From positions 49,198,001-49,262,000 of the forward strand of contig NC_134539.1 of NCBI RefSeq assembly GCF_050624435.1: a DNA stretch of 64,000 nt, in the 5' to 3' direction. Within the stretch, counting starts at the first letter, position 1, and each line of letters opens with the position of its first letter. The notes beneath the pieces are model-generated. The model saw only the letters and a program-made list of their open reading frames with translations, had not been told where the DNA came from and made no database searches. The stretch comes from Tenrec ecaudatus. Lineage: Eukaryota > Chordata > Mammalia > Afrosoricida > Tenrecidae. This document shows, piece by piece, positions 1-11,270 of the stretch. The position numbers were made by a program, and so were the translations under genes.

Positions 1-406
1 CGGCAGAGTGGCTTGCAGCAGAGATTAGAGAGAGAGATTACGGGGTTACAAACCGAGCTCTGCTATTTACCGGCTGTGCGACGCCTGATCATCTCTGTGC
101 CGCCGTGTTGTGCAAGCCTGTACAGGGCTGACAATACGAGTCCCGCCTTCCACGGTGGTACGGATTAAAGGGTAAAGAGGTGAATGCATGTAAAGCAATT
201 AGAATAGGTCAGCCATTGTTAGAATAACCACTCGCCAACTATATTTTTGATGAGGAGATCAAGTGCGAACACTGACAGCTAGCTAGCCAACTCCCATTTA
301 CCAGGAGTGTGATGAACAGCAGTGGCGGTGCAGAGCTCCAGACGAGGTCCTCTTGGTGGGGCTGATGACCTCAGGAGACCGAATCCCTTCCTGCCTCCTT
401 TTCCCA

Positions 407-593
407 GGAGCCCTGGTGGCAGTCGTTCAGGGCTTGACTCGAATTGTGAGGTTGGAAGGTCAAAACTAGCTGCTCTAAAGATTCACGGCCTCAGACACCC
501 TATGTATTCCTCTTACTCTGTGACCGCTTAGCCCACGTGTATTGTCCGGATGAGTTAGAAGCAACTCAATGGCAGTGGGTTTGGGGGGGGGGG
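407..593 (+). repeat. Afrotherian tRNA-derived SINE
   Basis: Starts GGAGCCCTGGTGGC and ends CAACTCAATGGCAGTGGG before a G run. The head and tail match AfroSINE-type elements. The middle is diverged. Confidence 0.7.
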
Positions 594-656
594 AGTAGCT
601 AAGAGTTGGCATTGCCTCTAGGACAGTGGGTTTTCCTGGGCTCCCTCTCTCTCAAA

Positions 657-852
657 GGAGTCCTGGTGTCAGAGTGGTTCTACAATAGGCTGTGAAAGGT
701 CAGCAGTTTGAAACCACCACCCAGATGGGGCTTTCTACTCCTGTAAACAGTTACAGGCTCGGAAACTCACCGGGGCGGTTCTGCCCTGTCCTATGTGGTC
801 ACTATGACTCGGGGCACAGACTCGATGGCAGTGAGTTTGCTTTGGTTTGGGG
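657..852 (+). repeat. Afrotherian tRNA-derived SINE
   Basis: Reads GGAGTCCTGGTGTC at the head, then GTCAGCAGTTTGAAACCACC, GGGGCTTTCTACTCCTGTAA and ACTCGATGGCAGTGAG. It is nearly full length and better preserved than the copy at 407. Confidence 0.85.
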
Positions 853-2177
853 TCTCCTCACTGAATGGCCCCGTGTTAGAATTCCACCTCCTCTATCCTT
901 CAGGTCTGCTCACCTCTCCCTCCTCTCCACCCAACAAGGACGCCTGGACCTTGGGAGGGGACAGAAGCTGCCAGCCTGAGCAGGTGACTCCGGCTCTTTA
1001 TTTCTCTCTGAGAGCCACAAGACGGTGAGTGAACGTACTTCGGGGATCACAGAGCGGGGCTGTGACGGTGTGAGGAAAAGATGGCGCCCGTGTCAGGGGA
1101 AGAAGGCAGGTTCAGGCAGAAAGTTTGCCTTACAAACCGAACCCTTAGCCATTTGCAGCTGGACCAAGCTGGTCCTTCCCAAAATGCTCTCTCTCACCTG
1201 TGGCAACCAGTGAAAAGATGTGAGGAAATGCGCAAAATTGGCCCAAACCTCTGAAGAGAGACTAAACACCCCCAGTGTTCTACAGCTCAATTGTTTTGCT
1301 CTCCCATGTGCCTACGTGCTCTTGTGCAGAGATCAAAGCAGACCCAGGGTTAATAGAAGAGGCTCAGTGAAGGTTCATGATGTCAGTACTCCAAAAATTC
1401 CTTGTTTGCTACAAATGCTAAAGAAAAAGTGCTTTGCTTTGATGAGATTGCATCAGTGTGCAAAGCTGTAAGTCTGGCAAACCACCAAGAGTCCCGTTTC
1501 TTGCTCGGAACTGAAGGCTGGCTGCACGCTGCCTCTAGGACAGTCCACGCAGCAGCTAGGATCCCCGGAGGACCCTCGGGGGACGCCATGGAGCCCAGCC
1601 TGCAATGCTGGCCGGCCTCTGAAGGAGGACCGAGGAGCCCCAGTGCCGCCTCATCTGTTTGGCTGTGGCCTGTGGACGACCTGCAGAGCATTGAGGGTAA
1701 ATGGGCCGGCATTCAAGCACCTGGGTCTGATATTTGGGCATCTCTGTGATTGAGGGGGGCGGGGGGCAGGCATCCAGTTGCTAAAGTGCTAGTCTACCCT
1801 GTGGGCGGAAGCATGGTGCACTCGGGGCAAACCGTCCAGTATCCAAGCACCGGGGAGCAAGATTGAGGCACGCATGGGTCCATGTGTCTGCTATCGGAAC
1901 CGGATGGTGAATGGTTGTTTGAGTTTCTGCTCTCAAGAGGAAACTCCTGTCTGTTCCCCTTTAGGATGTATCCTTAAAAACTGGATATAGCTTGGTTAAA
2001 ACCAAATAGGGGGAATTTTGTATATGATGCTTCGTGGCTACAGTATAAATTGTAGAAGGGCTAATAACCCCAAAAGGAGACCTTAGAGTATAGCATTTTA
2101 TAATTATTTTGTTCCTAGGAAAATCTTATGTTGAATCCTTTATGTGTTTTTGCATGTACTTCAGCTGAAACTCTTTC

Positions 2178-2216
<39 letters not shown>
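2178..2216. repeat. (AT)n microsatellite
   Basis: About 19 AT units with one TG interruption. Confidence 0.95.
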
Positions 2217-2335
2217 GTTCTGCTCTCACTAATATTTTTCCTCTATACTGTTGACTAGATTAAAAATACTGTCATTACTACCATTATCAAATGTTGCTTG
2301 GCGGTTCCTCATATTATGTGGTAGTTCCGTACTTT

Positions 2336-2780
2336 TGTGTCAACTTGAAGGTATGAAAGGGGTGGAGTTTAACCTGTCAATCAGGTCACCGTTTGATGAC
2401 CTCATTTTGAGTTGCCACCAAGATGACTGGCTCTCTGGAGGCGGGCCTCTCTCTCTCCCTCTGCTTCCACCTTCCAGTTGATAAGCCACTTCTAGCCACA
2501 CTGATGGCAGCCAGAGCCCTGGAGATGCACCCACTGCCATTAGAGCTACAAGACTTTGTACCCATCCTCTGCGCGTGATCTTCATGCATTCTGCATCATT
2601 GCATGTGGCTGCATGAGTCTGAAGTGGAATTTATGGACTAGTATCAGACTGATGGACTAGTATTGGACTTATGGACTTGATCTGGACTGGCCTGGGATAC
2701 ATAATTACTTCTTGATATAGAGCTCTCTTATACATATGAGTGTCCATGGATTTGTTTCTCTAGTCAACTCAGTCTAACAC
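2336..2780 (+). mobile_element. LTR-like interspersed repeat, copy 1
   Basis: Begins TGTGTCAACTTGAAGG and ends GTTTCTCTAGTCAACTCAG and CTAACAC. A second copy with the same start, middle (GGACTAG, TTGGACTTATGGACTTGA) and end is at 49800-50247. Both ends resemble MaLR-type LTRs, but the class is an inference. No coding remnant is visible. Confidence 0.55.
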
Positions 2781-3540
2781 GTATCATTTCCCAGGAAGCT
2801 AATAGGCAGCCTATGAAACTGGATATATAAATGAGGAATATTTCATACATAGATTTTGAACTCACACCTTAAGACATAAGCCCTAATCTTAAAACAATTC
2901 GTTCTTGTGATGTGGCCCTGCTCACTACTTAACCTCACGAGGTGATCACTGAAGATATTGCGCCATAGCAAAGTGACGTGAAGGTATCAGATGGTGCCCA
3001 GCTAGGAGTCGGAATTAACTCGAAAGTAGTGAGGCTTTTTTAAATGTAAGAAGCTATTGTTACTTTCATTTAAAGTGGCCAAAGATCTGGAAGAAATGGC
3101 AGTTGACAGACTAGTACTATTCCCAAAGTATTTCTACTTCTTAATCCTAGATACCCATACATGTCACCTTACGTGCAATAGAGACTTTGAAATGTTATTA
3201 AATTGGGATGGGAAGATTATCCTGGATTGTACCAATGGGATTACTGTAATCACAATGATTCTCTTAAGAGGGAGGCAGGTGAATTAAAGTCCAATGAAGA
3301 TTTATGTTGCTGGACACAGAGACAGAAAGCGATTTGAAGAAGCTATACTGCTGACTGGAAGATGGAGAAAGGGGCAGGTCCTGAGTTAAAAGACACACCA
3401 GCCTGAAGAAGCTGGAAAAGACAGAGAGACTGTGTGTTAGGCTGGGTCCTCCAGAGAAGCTTAGACCACAGGGGATTCAAGGATTCATGGAAAAAGGGAA
3501 TTGAAAAATAATGGAATTAGTCCACAACATTTTTGAAGCT

Positions 3541-3542
<2 letters not shown>

Positions 3543-3578
<36 letters not shown>
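3543..3578. repeat. (GT)n microsatellite
   Basis: Eighteen GT units, flanked by TC on the left and AAGAGATC on the right. Confidence 0.97.
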
Positions 3579-3584
<6 letters not shown>

Positions 3585-3639
3585 TCCCTCTCAAGGAAAT
3601 GGCTCAGTTGTTTATTGTGACTATTGGTTAGCATCCTGT

Positions 3640-3925
3640 CAATTCCAACTCATGATAACCGTGTGCACAAGAGGGCCAGTCCTGCCCAATCCCAGGCAAG
3701 TCTCCTCACGATGGCTGTGTTGGAACCCAGGCCACACTCACTGGGCCAGGCCCTCTCCTGTTCGCATCCTTTTTTCCCACTGACCCGCCACCACTTTATA
3801 AGCAGGAAGTCTTCTTTCAGGACTGCCCTCCTGAAATCATGTCCAAAGTACATAAGATGAAGTCTCGCGATCCTTGCCTCTCAGGGGCATTCTGGCCATA
3901 CTTCTATCAAGATAGATGTTTGTAC
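3640..3925 (-). mobile_element. RTE/BovB-type LINE 3' end (degenerate)
   Basis: GTCCAAAGTACATAAGATGA, GAAGTCTCGCGATCC and GGGGCATTCTGGCC match the 3' region of the RTE/BovB LINE of afrotherians, read on the minus strand. It is 5'-truncated and mutated. More of the same family follows from 4990. Confidence 0.55.
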
Positions 3926-4455
3926 TTTCAATAGTCTTTGCTGTGGGGAACTAACACTGAGAGAAATATGACCAAGACTATATTCCCTAACTTACAACAG
4001 AGGGAAATCTAATATTCCACGGCAGGAAAGACACCACTTTGGCAAGTTAGAGATAAAGTCCAAGTACATTATCCTGCTTTAAATATCATTCCCACAGATT
4101 CTCCCCTAACAGCCATGCTGCCTTACAGTGAGCACAGGGTTGATTCTGTCTCCCTGTAGGAACAGACATTCTTGTTATCTCCTCCCACTGTGGCACCCAT
4201 TCCCCCTCATGCCTTCCCCCAATGCAGGTATTGGGTTTCCTCACCTGTGAGCTTAGGGACTGTACAGTGATTACCACCCACCTTGTGAGGTATGTAACTC
4301 CTGAATAGTCTTATGGCTACCTATAAATGTCCCAGGATAGTAAAGACTTTCTATTTTCCCACCTTCACATGGACCACCAAGAGGGGCTGAGGTGAGCATG
4401 CTACCATAAAATATGTCTGACTCCTTTATTTTACTCTCTCTCCTGTCTTCTATGA

Positions 4456-4942
4456 CAGTGATTCTCAATCTTCCTCATGCCACGACCCTTTAATACAGTT
4501 CCTCATGTTGTGGTGACCTCCCAACCATAAAATTATTTTCATTGGGACTTCATAACTGTCATTTTGCTACTGTTATGAATAATCATGTAAATATCTGATA
4601 TGCAAGATATATTTTCATTGTTACAAATTGAACATAATTAAAGCATAGTGATTAATCAAAAAGACAATATGTAATTCTATATTATGAAATATTGATTTCT
4701 AATGACAAATCAATGATATTTTGTCTTGAAGCAGGGTGCAGCATGGGTAACAGTCTTCATACCAGGTACTCCTATGTGGGCGTATCTGCATGTGGGCGGA
4801 CCCGCCTGGAGACAGATGGAGGAGTGGTGTCACCGTTCCTAAGATCATCAGAAATATGTGTTTCCAATGGTCTTAGGTGACCCCAGTGAAAGAGTCGTTC
4901 GCCCCACCAAACGGGTCGCGACCCACAGGTTAAGAACCGCTG
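4456..4942. mobile_element. SPIN-type hAT transposon, non-autonomous, about 0.49 kb
   Basis: The terminal inverted repeats are CAGTGATTCTCAATCTTCCT and the complement of GGTTAAGAACCGCTG. The interior includes AACATAATTAAAGCATAGTG, ATTAATC and GTCGCGACCCACAGG, as in SPIN non-autonomous elements. It is the longest SPIN copy here. The flanks TTCTATGA and GACTATGA agree at 6 of 8 bases, consistent with an 8-bp hAT target duplication. No transposase reading frame is present. Confidence 0.85.
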
Positions 4943-4989
4943 GACTATGACTTTACTATGATCTTTATATATTATTATGGCCGGACAAT

Positions 4990-5530
4990 TGCCCCTCGGT
5001 TGTTAGAGGCTGGTTTACTCTGACACTTTGCCAACACCATCCGTCTTCCTTATAGAGGTCCAGCTTACACATGCCCAAGAGGCGTTTGAAAATACCATGG
5101 CGCACTTGGTTGTCAGTGTGACGCCCTTGTCCCGCAGACTGTGACGCGGTCCTGTGCAGCAGGCCAGACCAATGCAATCCGGCTGCTTCCATGAGCACTC
5201 ATGCACATCCAACCAAACGAAATTCCTAACAGTTCCAGTCGTTTCTCTGCTTACCAGGATACTCTGTTGGTCCAATAGTGGGGACTTTGGTCTTCTTTAC
5301 ATTAAGTCATAAACCCTTTGGAAGGCTGTTATCTGTGATTTCCATCAGCAAGTGCTTCACGTTCTCCTCACTTTCAAGCAAACAGAGTTGTGTCCGCTGC
5401 GTATCTCAAGTTGTTAATGAGCCTTCCCCCAATCCTGAAGCCAAGTTTTTTATTCACATAGTCCGGTCTCTTGGATTATTTCCTCAGCGTCCAGACTGAA
5501 TATGTGTGGTGAAAAGATACAAGTCTGCTC
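4990..5530 (-). mobile_element. RTE/BovB-type LINE, reverse transcriptase region (degenerate)
   Basis: GTTGTGTCCGCTGCGTATC, GTTAATGAGCCTTCCCCC and GTGTGGTGAAAAGATACAA match the minus strand of the RTE reverse transcriptase region. Many stops are present. It is cut at its right end by the SINE at 5541 and resumes at 5725. Confidence 0.65.
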
Positions 5531-5540
5531 ACACCTTCTC

Positions 5541-5724
5541 TGAGCCCTGGTGGCTTAGCGGACTGCTAACCACAGGTTAACAGTTTGAGACCACCAGCAG
5601 CTCCAAGGGGGAAAGATGAGGCTTTCTATTCCCTGGAAGAGTTAGTCTTGGACACTCATAGGGGAAGTGCTACTCTGTCCTATTGGGTCACCAGAAATCA
5701 GAATTGACTCAATAGTAGTGAGTG
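5541..5724 (+). repeat. Afrotherian tRNA-derived SINE inserted in an RTE LINE
   Basis: Head TGAGCCCTGGTGGCTTAG, body GAGACCACCAGCAGCTCC and GATGAGGCTTTCTATTCC, tail GAATTGACTCAATAGTAGTG. RTE sequence in the same orientation lies on both sides, so the SINE is the younger insert. Confidence 0.85.
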
Positions 5725-6130
5725 AAACCACAATGAAGTTCTGGTAAGTCCATTCTTCTCAAAGCTATCCATAGTTTGTTATGATCCGCACAGTTGGATA
5801 ACTTTGCATAGTCAATGAAACACAAACATCTTTCTGGTCCTCTCTGGTCTCAGCCAAGATCCATCTGCAGCTGGACTTCCTGGCAGCCCCTAGATTAACA
5901 CTGACATCGCTCTCACTGCAAAACTCCCTGCAAAAAATAACCTTTCTTTGGAATGAGCACTGCAAATGTCTTCCACTCTGCTGACCAGGTAGCTGTATCC
6001 CACATTTCTTGGCATAGACCAATGAGCCCTGCCAGTGCTTCACCAGCTTGTTGAAACATTTCAATTGGTCATCCACCAACCCCCGAAGCCGTGTTTTCCC
6101 TAATGCCTTTAGTGCAGGTTGGACTTCTTC
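5725..6130 (-). mobile_element. RTE/BovB-type LINE, reverse transcriptase N-terminal part
   Basis: On the minus strand a diverged match to the RTE motif around RWILAETR and QKDV is readable. It precedes the degenerate remains of the FIDYAKAFD block, ending at GTTTGTTATGATCCGCACAG on the plus strand. Frameshifts break it, and it is a dead relic. Confidence 0.65.
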
Positions 6131-6134
6131 CTTC

Positions 6135-6450
6135 AGCAGCACAGGTTCTGGATCTTATGCTCCCTCTTGAAATGTTTGAATGTGGACCAGACAAATCTGT
6201 GGGAAGAAGTACAGCCAGAACGACCGCTGGAAGATAGGATGACAAGACTTCTTCTCATGTATTTGGACATGTCTTCAGGAGAGACCAGACTCTGGTAAAG
6301 GACGGCATGCTTGGTAAAGTGGAGGGGCAGCAAAAAAGACCTCTGACAAGATGGATGCAGCCCAGTAACAATGGTAAGAAAGGCACAAAACCAGTAGTGT
6401 TTTGTTCTGTTGTCCATGGGGTGGCTAAGAGTCGGAACTTGTGGGAAACT
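6135..6450 (+). mobile_element. RTE LINE 3' end, plus strand
   Basis: GGACATGTCTTCAGGAGAG, GGACGGCATGCTTGGTAAAG and GTTTTGTTCTGTTGTCCATG, then GCTAAGAGTCGGAAC. This is the 3' end of the same LINE family in the opposite orientation to the relic at 5725, so the two insertions are separate or one is inverted. Confidence 0.65.
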
Positions 6451-7354
6451 GAGGACGTGTAAGAAGTGTCTGTGGCCTGCTCCCAGCACTCCTGACCACA
6501 GGGCTGAGGCACGCCTCCGCAGTCAGAAATACAGGGAAAGTGCTACAATGCACGTACTCCGGGAAGGCGGTAGCTGCAGATCCCATCTAAGCCATCAGTG
6601 CTCATCTAAAGCAGCCTCCTACAGAAGCCTGGCTCTGCACTCCAAGCATCTCCTTTGTCCCTGCTTCCCAAAGAGCGATGTGCACTTTTGTCTCTTGCAT
6701 TCCTGGTACTCCCTGAGGTATTCCCCTTGAGTTCTTGGGATATTCACGATCAACACATTGCCATTTTGACATGTGTGTATAGCAGGAGGCTTGCAGGCCT
6801 TAAGTACTATAAAAGTCTATTGAGGAATGAACTCTGGGCTCTCCCCCTTCTTGCTTCTCCGGAGAAGAGTTGAGTTCCCTGCACCCCGCTTTCTTCCTTC
6901 TTTGTTGTCTCTAATGGCACCCATCACTCCGCAGGTCCTTTCCATGGCGGGGCTGGACCCCACAAGATCCGACTGAACAGCACCAAACAACAATTATATT
7001 TGTTTTCCAAAATGGGAAGTCTTGTTCAGACTTCAAAGTAAAGGCGCTGTCCTCAAATCTGCACTACCTCATTGGGTGCCTCTTAGCCCAAACCCCACTG
7101 AGTTGCAGACATTCCCTGGGCCCATTGTGCTGGAATGAGCCGCTGTGATTGCAGCAGACTCTGCGCATGTAACATCACAGACTGCACCACCTCTGCCTGT
7201 GCTATTAACCTCGCTTTGTGCGGAGCCAGAGCATCGGGGTGGGAGAGAAATGACGTGTCGCTTCTACCTTCTTGCAGCCCAGCAGATGCCTTTATTTGGC
7301 ATAATGATGCCTGGGGGTGCTCCAATTCTTTTCTCCTCAATCCATGTCATCAGA

Positions 7355-7460
7355 GCAGTGTGAGGATGGGGGAGGACCAGACTGTGTTTTGGTCTGTTGG
7401 ACACAGGGTAGCTGTGAGTCGGAATGGCCTTGATAACACCCCCAAACAACAACCACAAGT
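7355..7460 (+). mobile_element. RTE LINE 3' terminus fragment
   Basis: GTGAGGATGGGGGAGGACCA, GTTTTGGTCTGTTGGACACA and GTGAGTCGGAATGGCC, then an AACAACAACC-type tail. Only the last hundred bases are present. Confidence 0.6.
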
Positions 7461-9670
7461 TGGCAGAAGGCTACCATTGGCCATGAACGTACTACATCCA
7501 TTTTTGAGCCACCTCGGAGAGTCAGGCTCCACTGCAAACGGACCATTAACCACCGGCAGGGAGAACAAGCTTGGCCCTCAGGCAGGATGTGCTTGAGAGA
7601 GGGTTACCGCCACTCCCCTAGCCAGCCCAAGAAGGGCCATCCTATCCCTTAGAGACCTGCCTGGGTTTGCTCTGGATGGAAATTGGAGGACCTGCTTGGT
7701 CATACTGACAGCCATGGTTGGAGGACCCTGAACCAATCTTGTAAGCTTTTCTTTCTAGAAAAATGTAGGCGGTTCCAGTCATGGTCGCTTTCCTTTTTCC
7801 GTAATCCTGCCTGCAACTGTGATGACCTCACTGGCCACCCCTCGTGACTGTGTGATTGGTTCCTCCTCTTCTGCTGAAGTGGTGTTTCTGTAAAGCTTTG
7901 GCCTTGACTGTGGCCTCATGCTGATGATCTCACTCATCCAGGCGATCTTCCTCTGGCCATTACATTTGAATGTGGAGTCTCTTTCCCCTGCCCCTGGGCT
8001 GCTGATTGGCTACACAAATTCAACCAAACAAATGTAAGGAGCCCTTGGTATCTGCTCCTCTTTTTACCCTCCCTCCCACCAAAAAAATTTTTTTAATAAA
8101 TGTTTTTTTTTTAAGATTCAATAGTCAGAATCACACGTTTACTTTTTGCACCTTGTGTTTTCAATGAACTTGTTATGCTTCTAGCGCACAGGCTGTTTTT
8201 CCGAGGTCAGTTTTCCTTTTCCTCCTTTATGAGCTACTTGGATCAATAAGGAATTGGTTGAGCGTTTGTTCCCCCCCCCATGAAGCAATTTTCCTTCCCA
8301 GGCTATACACAGAAAACTGCCAATCCCCTTTTTTCGGTAGCTGGCCTTCAGTAGTCTGCGCTGGCTCCCTGCTTGCTCAGCCAGAGCAATGCTTCCCGTT
8401 TCACCCGCTAACAGGAGGGTCCTGAGAGAACAGTCTTTCCGTTCCAACATCTCTGACCCAAGAAAGCATGGCTTCTGCTTTGAAAGGATGTTACTCTCCC
8501 AAGCCATATAATCCTTGCAGGGCAATGAGAACCACTACCTAGTCCCCATGCCCACCCCACCCCAGGACTGGCATATCCCACTGAGGACCCTTAACCTCTC
8601 CTGATGTCAAGCGGCTGACAGAACCCTCAGTCTTCTTTGGTCTTCCTCGGTTCACTTCCTTGTTTGACCCAATTCAACTTGCTCTGTGGCCCCCACACCT
8701 GACCTCCGGACCAGGAACCAACTCACCGGAGTGTAGCAATCTCAAGAGTTTCAGTTAGGAATGTTGCGTTATGCAGCCAATCACTAGGCCGCACCCTCGG
8801 TTCAGGTTCAGCCTGTCAACCTCGAGGGTCCCCCACCCCCACCTCAACCCCACCTCAGTTCCGTTTCACACCCTGTCTCACAACTGACTCATAAGCTCCT
8901 GCAGCTGATGGGCTTTTTTCCCCATGTAGCTAATTTTTGCAGAGCTGATAACCATCAGGCCATTTGTGACTTTGGACTGCAGATACCTTGAGGGTCACTT
9001 TACAGCTTGTCCAGAAAGCTAAGGATACGTCCATGGGGGGGACTGAGTCCCTGGAGGAGGAAGGCGGCAGCAGGGGGGATCTCGTCCTCAGTTCTAATCT
9101 TGCTCCCCTACTCTGAGCAAGTTTAAACGATTCCCAGACCACCCCTCTCTCCAGCCCCCTCAGCCCCCACTCAGGATGGGGAGTAGCTGTTCTGATGCAC
9201 GACGACAACCTGGGAAGTGCGGACGAGAACAAGCAAGTGCATTTTATACGATAAGAAAATGCCCCCCATTGACTCCATCCGATCCTCCATGCTTCTCACA
9301 GCCCTGCCCCTTCCCTCTGGCTTCCCTCACCCAGGTCAGGCCTGAGCCGACAAGTTCCACAGCCGCTCCCAGTCTCCGCAATGCCAGAGAAAGGTTAAGG
9401 AACAGGACTGACTGGTTCCACCTCTCCTCCTCATTCTCTCTCTGCCCCAGGCAGGGTGCCGCACCCACTTACCCACACGCCCTCCTGGCTACCAGCTGCA
9501 GGTCTCCACCTTGCTCACACTCTGGCCCTCTGAATTGGTCTCCCCTACTTCCCTCTTTCCCAAAGCATCTTTGATATCAATTAAATAAAATATTCCTACT
9601 ATGAACCACATCCCTACCTCTACATTCTTAGTCCACTAACCATCACACTGCAATCTGGTATAAGTGTCAA

Positions 9671-9936
9671 GTAGGTGTTGGAGAGCTAACTGTAAGGTTG
9701 TTGGTTCAATGTACCAGTGAGCTTGACATGATGAATGGATTGTGATAAGAGCTGTATGAGCCCCCAATAAAATGATTTTTTTTTTTAAAAAAGATTGTTG
9801 GTTCAAACCCACGCACCACTCCTCAGGAGACAGATCAGGCTACAGGCGTCCCAAAAGATTCAGAGCCTTGAAATCACTAGGTGGGATCACAATGGATCAG
9901 AATCGACTCAGTGGCAGTGGGTCTGGATTTTGGGGT
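9671..9936 (+). repeat. Afrotherian SINE split by an L1 tail
   Basis: The left part (GAGCTAACTGTAAGG, TTGTTGGTTCAA) and the right part (GGTTCAAACCCACGCACC to ATCGACTCAGTGGCAGTG) form one SINE. They are separated by the L1 tail at 9710-9790. The SINE is therefore older than that L1 insertion. Confidence 0.75.
9710..9790 (+). mobile_element. Severely 5'-truncated L1 tail with target duplication
   Basis: GCTTGACATGATGAATGG, GTGATAAGAGCTGTATGAGC and CCCAATAAAATG, then a T/A-rich tail. It is flanked by AAGGTTGTTGGTTCAA (9694-9709) and AAGATTGTTGGTTCAA (9791-9806), a 16-bp target-site duplication with one mismatch. Confidence 0.85.
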
Positions 9937-10299
9937 GATGGTATCAATGGACAGTAGAGGAGTGGGCAGGGGATCACTGATGCGGCAAGACGTGGATAAT
10001 TCTAATAGGTGCTCCAGGCGCAGGGGGACCGCTGGGCTGGTTCTGAACTGAGACTAGCACTCATTACGCATAAATAGCTGGAGAAGAGGAACATTTCTCC
10101 CCTGTCCTCCTCTCCGCCGCTTCCAGAGACTAACTTCTCCCACTTGTAGCCCAAACTTATCTATTGAGCTGCTCTATTCATTATGCCAATTTATTTTGCA
10201 TTCTTAATTCCTTCCTCCAGTAAAGAATGCCCTTTCAGTCTAAAATGTGCTTGAGTTTACTTTACTTTCCTCACAATGTTGCACTGATCCGGCCAGTCC

Positions 10300-10302
<3 letters not shown>

Positions 10303-10347
<45 letters not shown>
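10303..10347. repeat. (TG)n microsatellite
   Basis: About 22 TG units without interruption. Confidence 0.97.
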
Positions 10348-10348
<1 letters not shown>

Positions 10349-11074
10349 GTGTTGTTGAACAGACCCAGCAGGGATTGTTTGAACGATTTTGGAACGGATG
10401 ATTCATTTAATGAATTGTACACTGGCAGGAAGTACGTTCACAATGCTGTGTAACCACCACCCCTATTTTCAGAATTCCTCATCCTCCACAACAGAAGCGT
10501 TACCCTCTAGGTAATAACTTGCTACTGCTCCCCTAGCCCATGACAGTCTCTGATCCATTGCCTGGGTTCATGAATTTTCCTAATCCAGATATTTCTATTG
10601 TTTACAGACCTATCATTCCTGCTTATGGATTTATTACTCTGACTGCCATAGCGGCTCTTCAAATTCAGATTAAGTACTCTTACTAAGTTTGTCCACAGCT
10701 TCAGTGGGCAGTGACTGGAAACAGGACGGTGGATGAGTGGCACCCACCCAGCAGCTCTGGGGGAGAAAGTTGTGGCATAAAGACGTCCGCCAAACTACCT
10801 CTATGGGAGTCAAGCTACTCATTGACACCGGATCACTCTGAGTGGTAATAATAATACAACAACAATACAGAACCGTGTGACCCAGCCCCAAACCCTTACT
10901 GCCATCGTTTCACCTTACTGGCCGATGACGTTTTTCCAGGTTCATTTCTACCTGAGCACCTGCATCCAGGCCTCGGCATTTCTAAGTCATCTTTTCAACA
11001 ACTTCCTCCACATTCTCTGAGCCCCCATGTCATCGTCTGTTCTTAATCCAGTCATGTTCTCTAAGGTTCTAGAG

Positions 11075-11270
11075 CAGTGGTTCTCAACCTTCCTAATGCC
11101 GCGACCCTTTAAATACAGTTCCTCATGTGGTGGTGACCCTCCAACCATAAAATTATTTCCGTTGCTACTTCATCACTGTCATTTTGCTGCTGTTAGGAAT
11201 CGGGCGACCCCTGTGAAAGGGTCATTCGATCCCCAAAGGGGTCGAGACCCATAGGCTTGAGAACCACTAG
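11075..11270. mobile_element. SPIN-type hAT transposon, short copy
   Basis: Left end CAGTGGTTCTCAACCTTCCT, then GCGACCCTTTAAATACAG and CATTTTGCTGCTGTTAGGAA. Right end GGCTTGAGAACCACTAG. It has the ends of the copy at 4456 but about 300 bases less interior. The target duplication is not clear. Confidence 0.85.

Noticed and set aside
7135..7596. 153-codon plus-strand open frame
   Set aside because: It crosses an RTE LINE 3' end and shows no domain or splice context.
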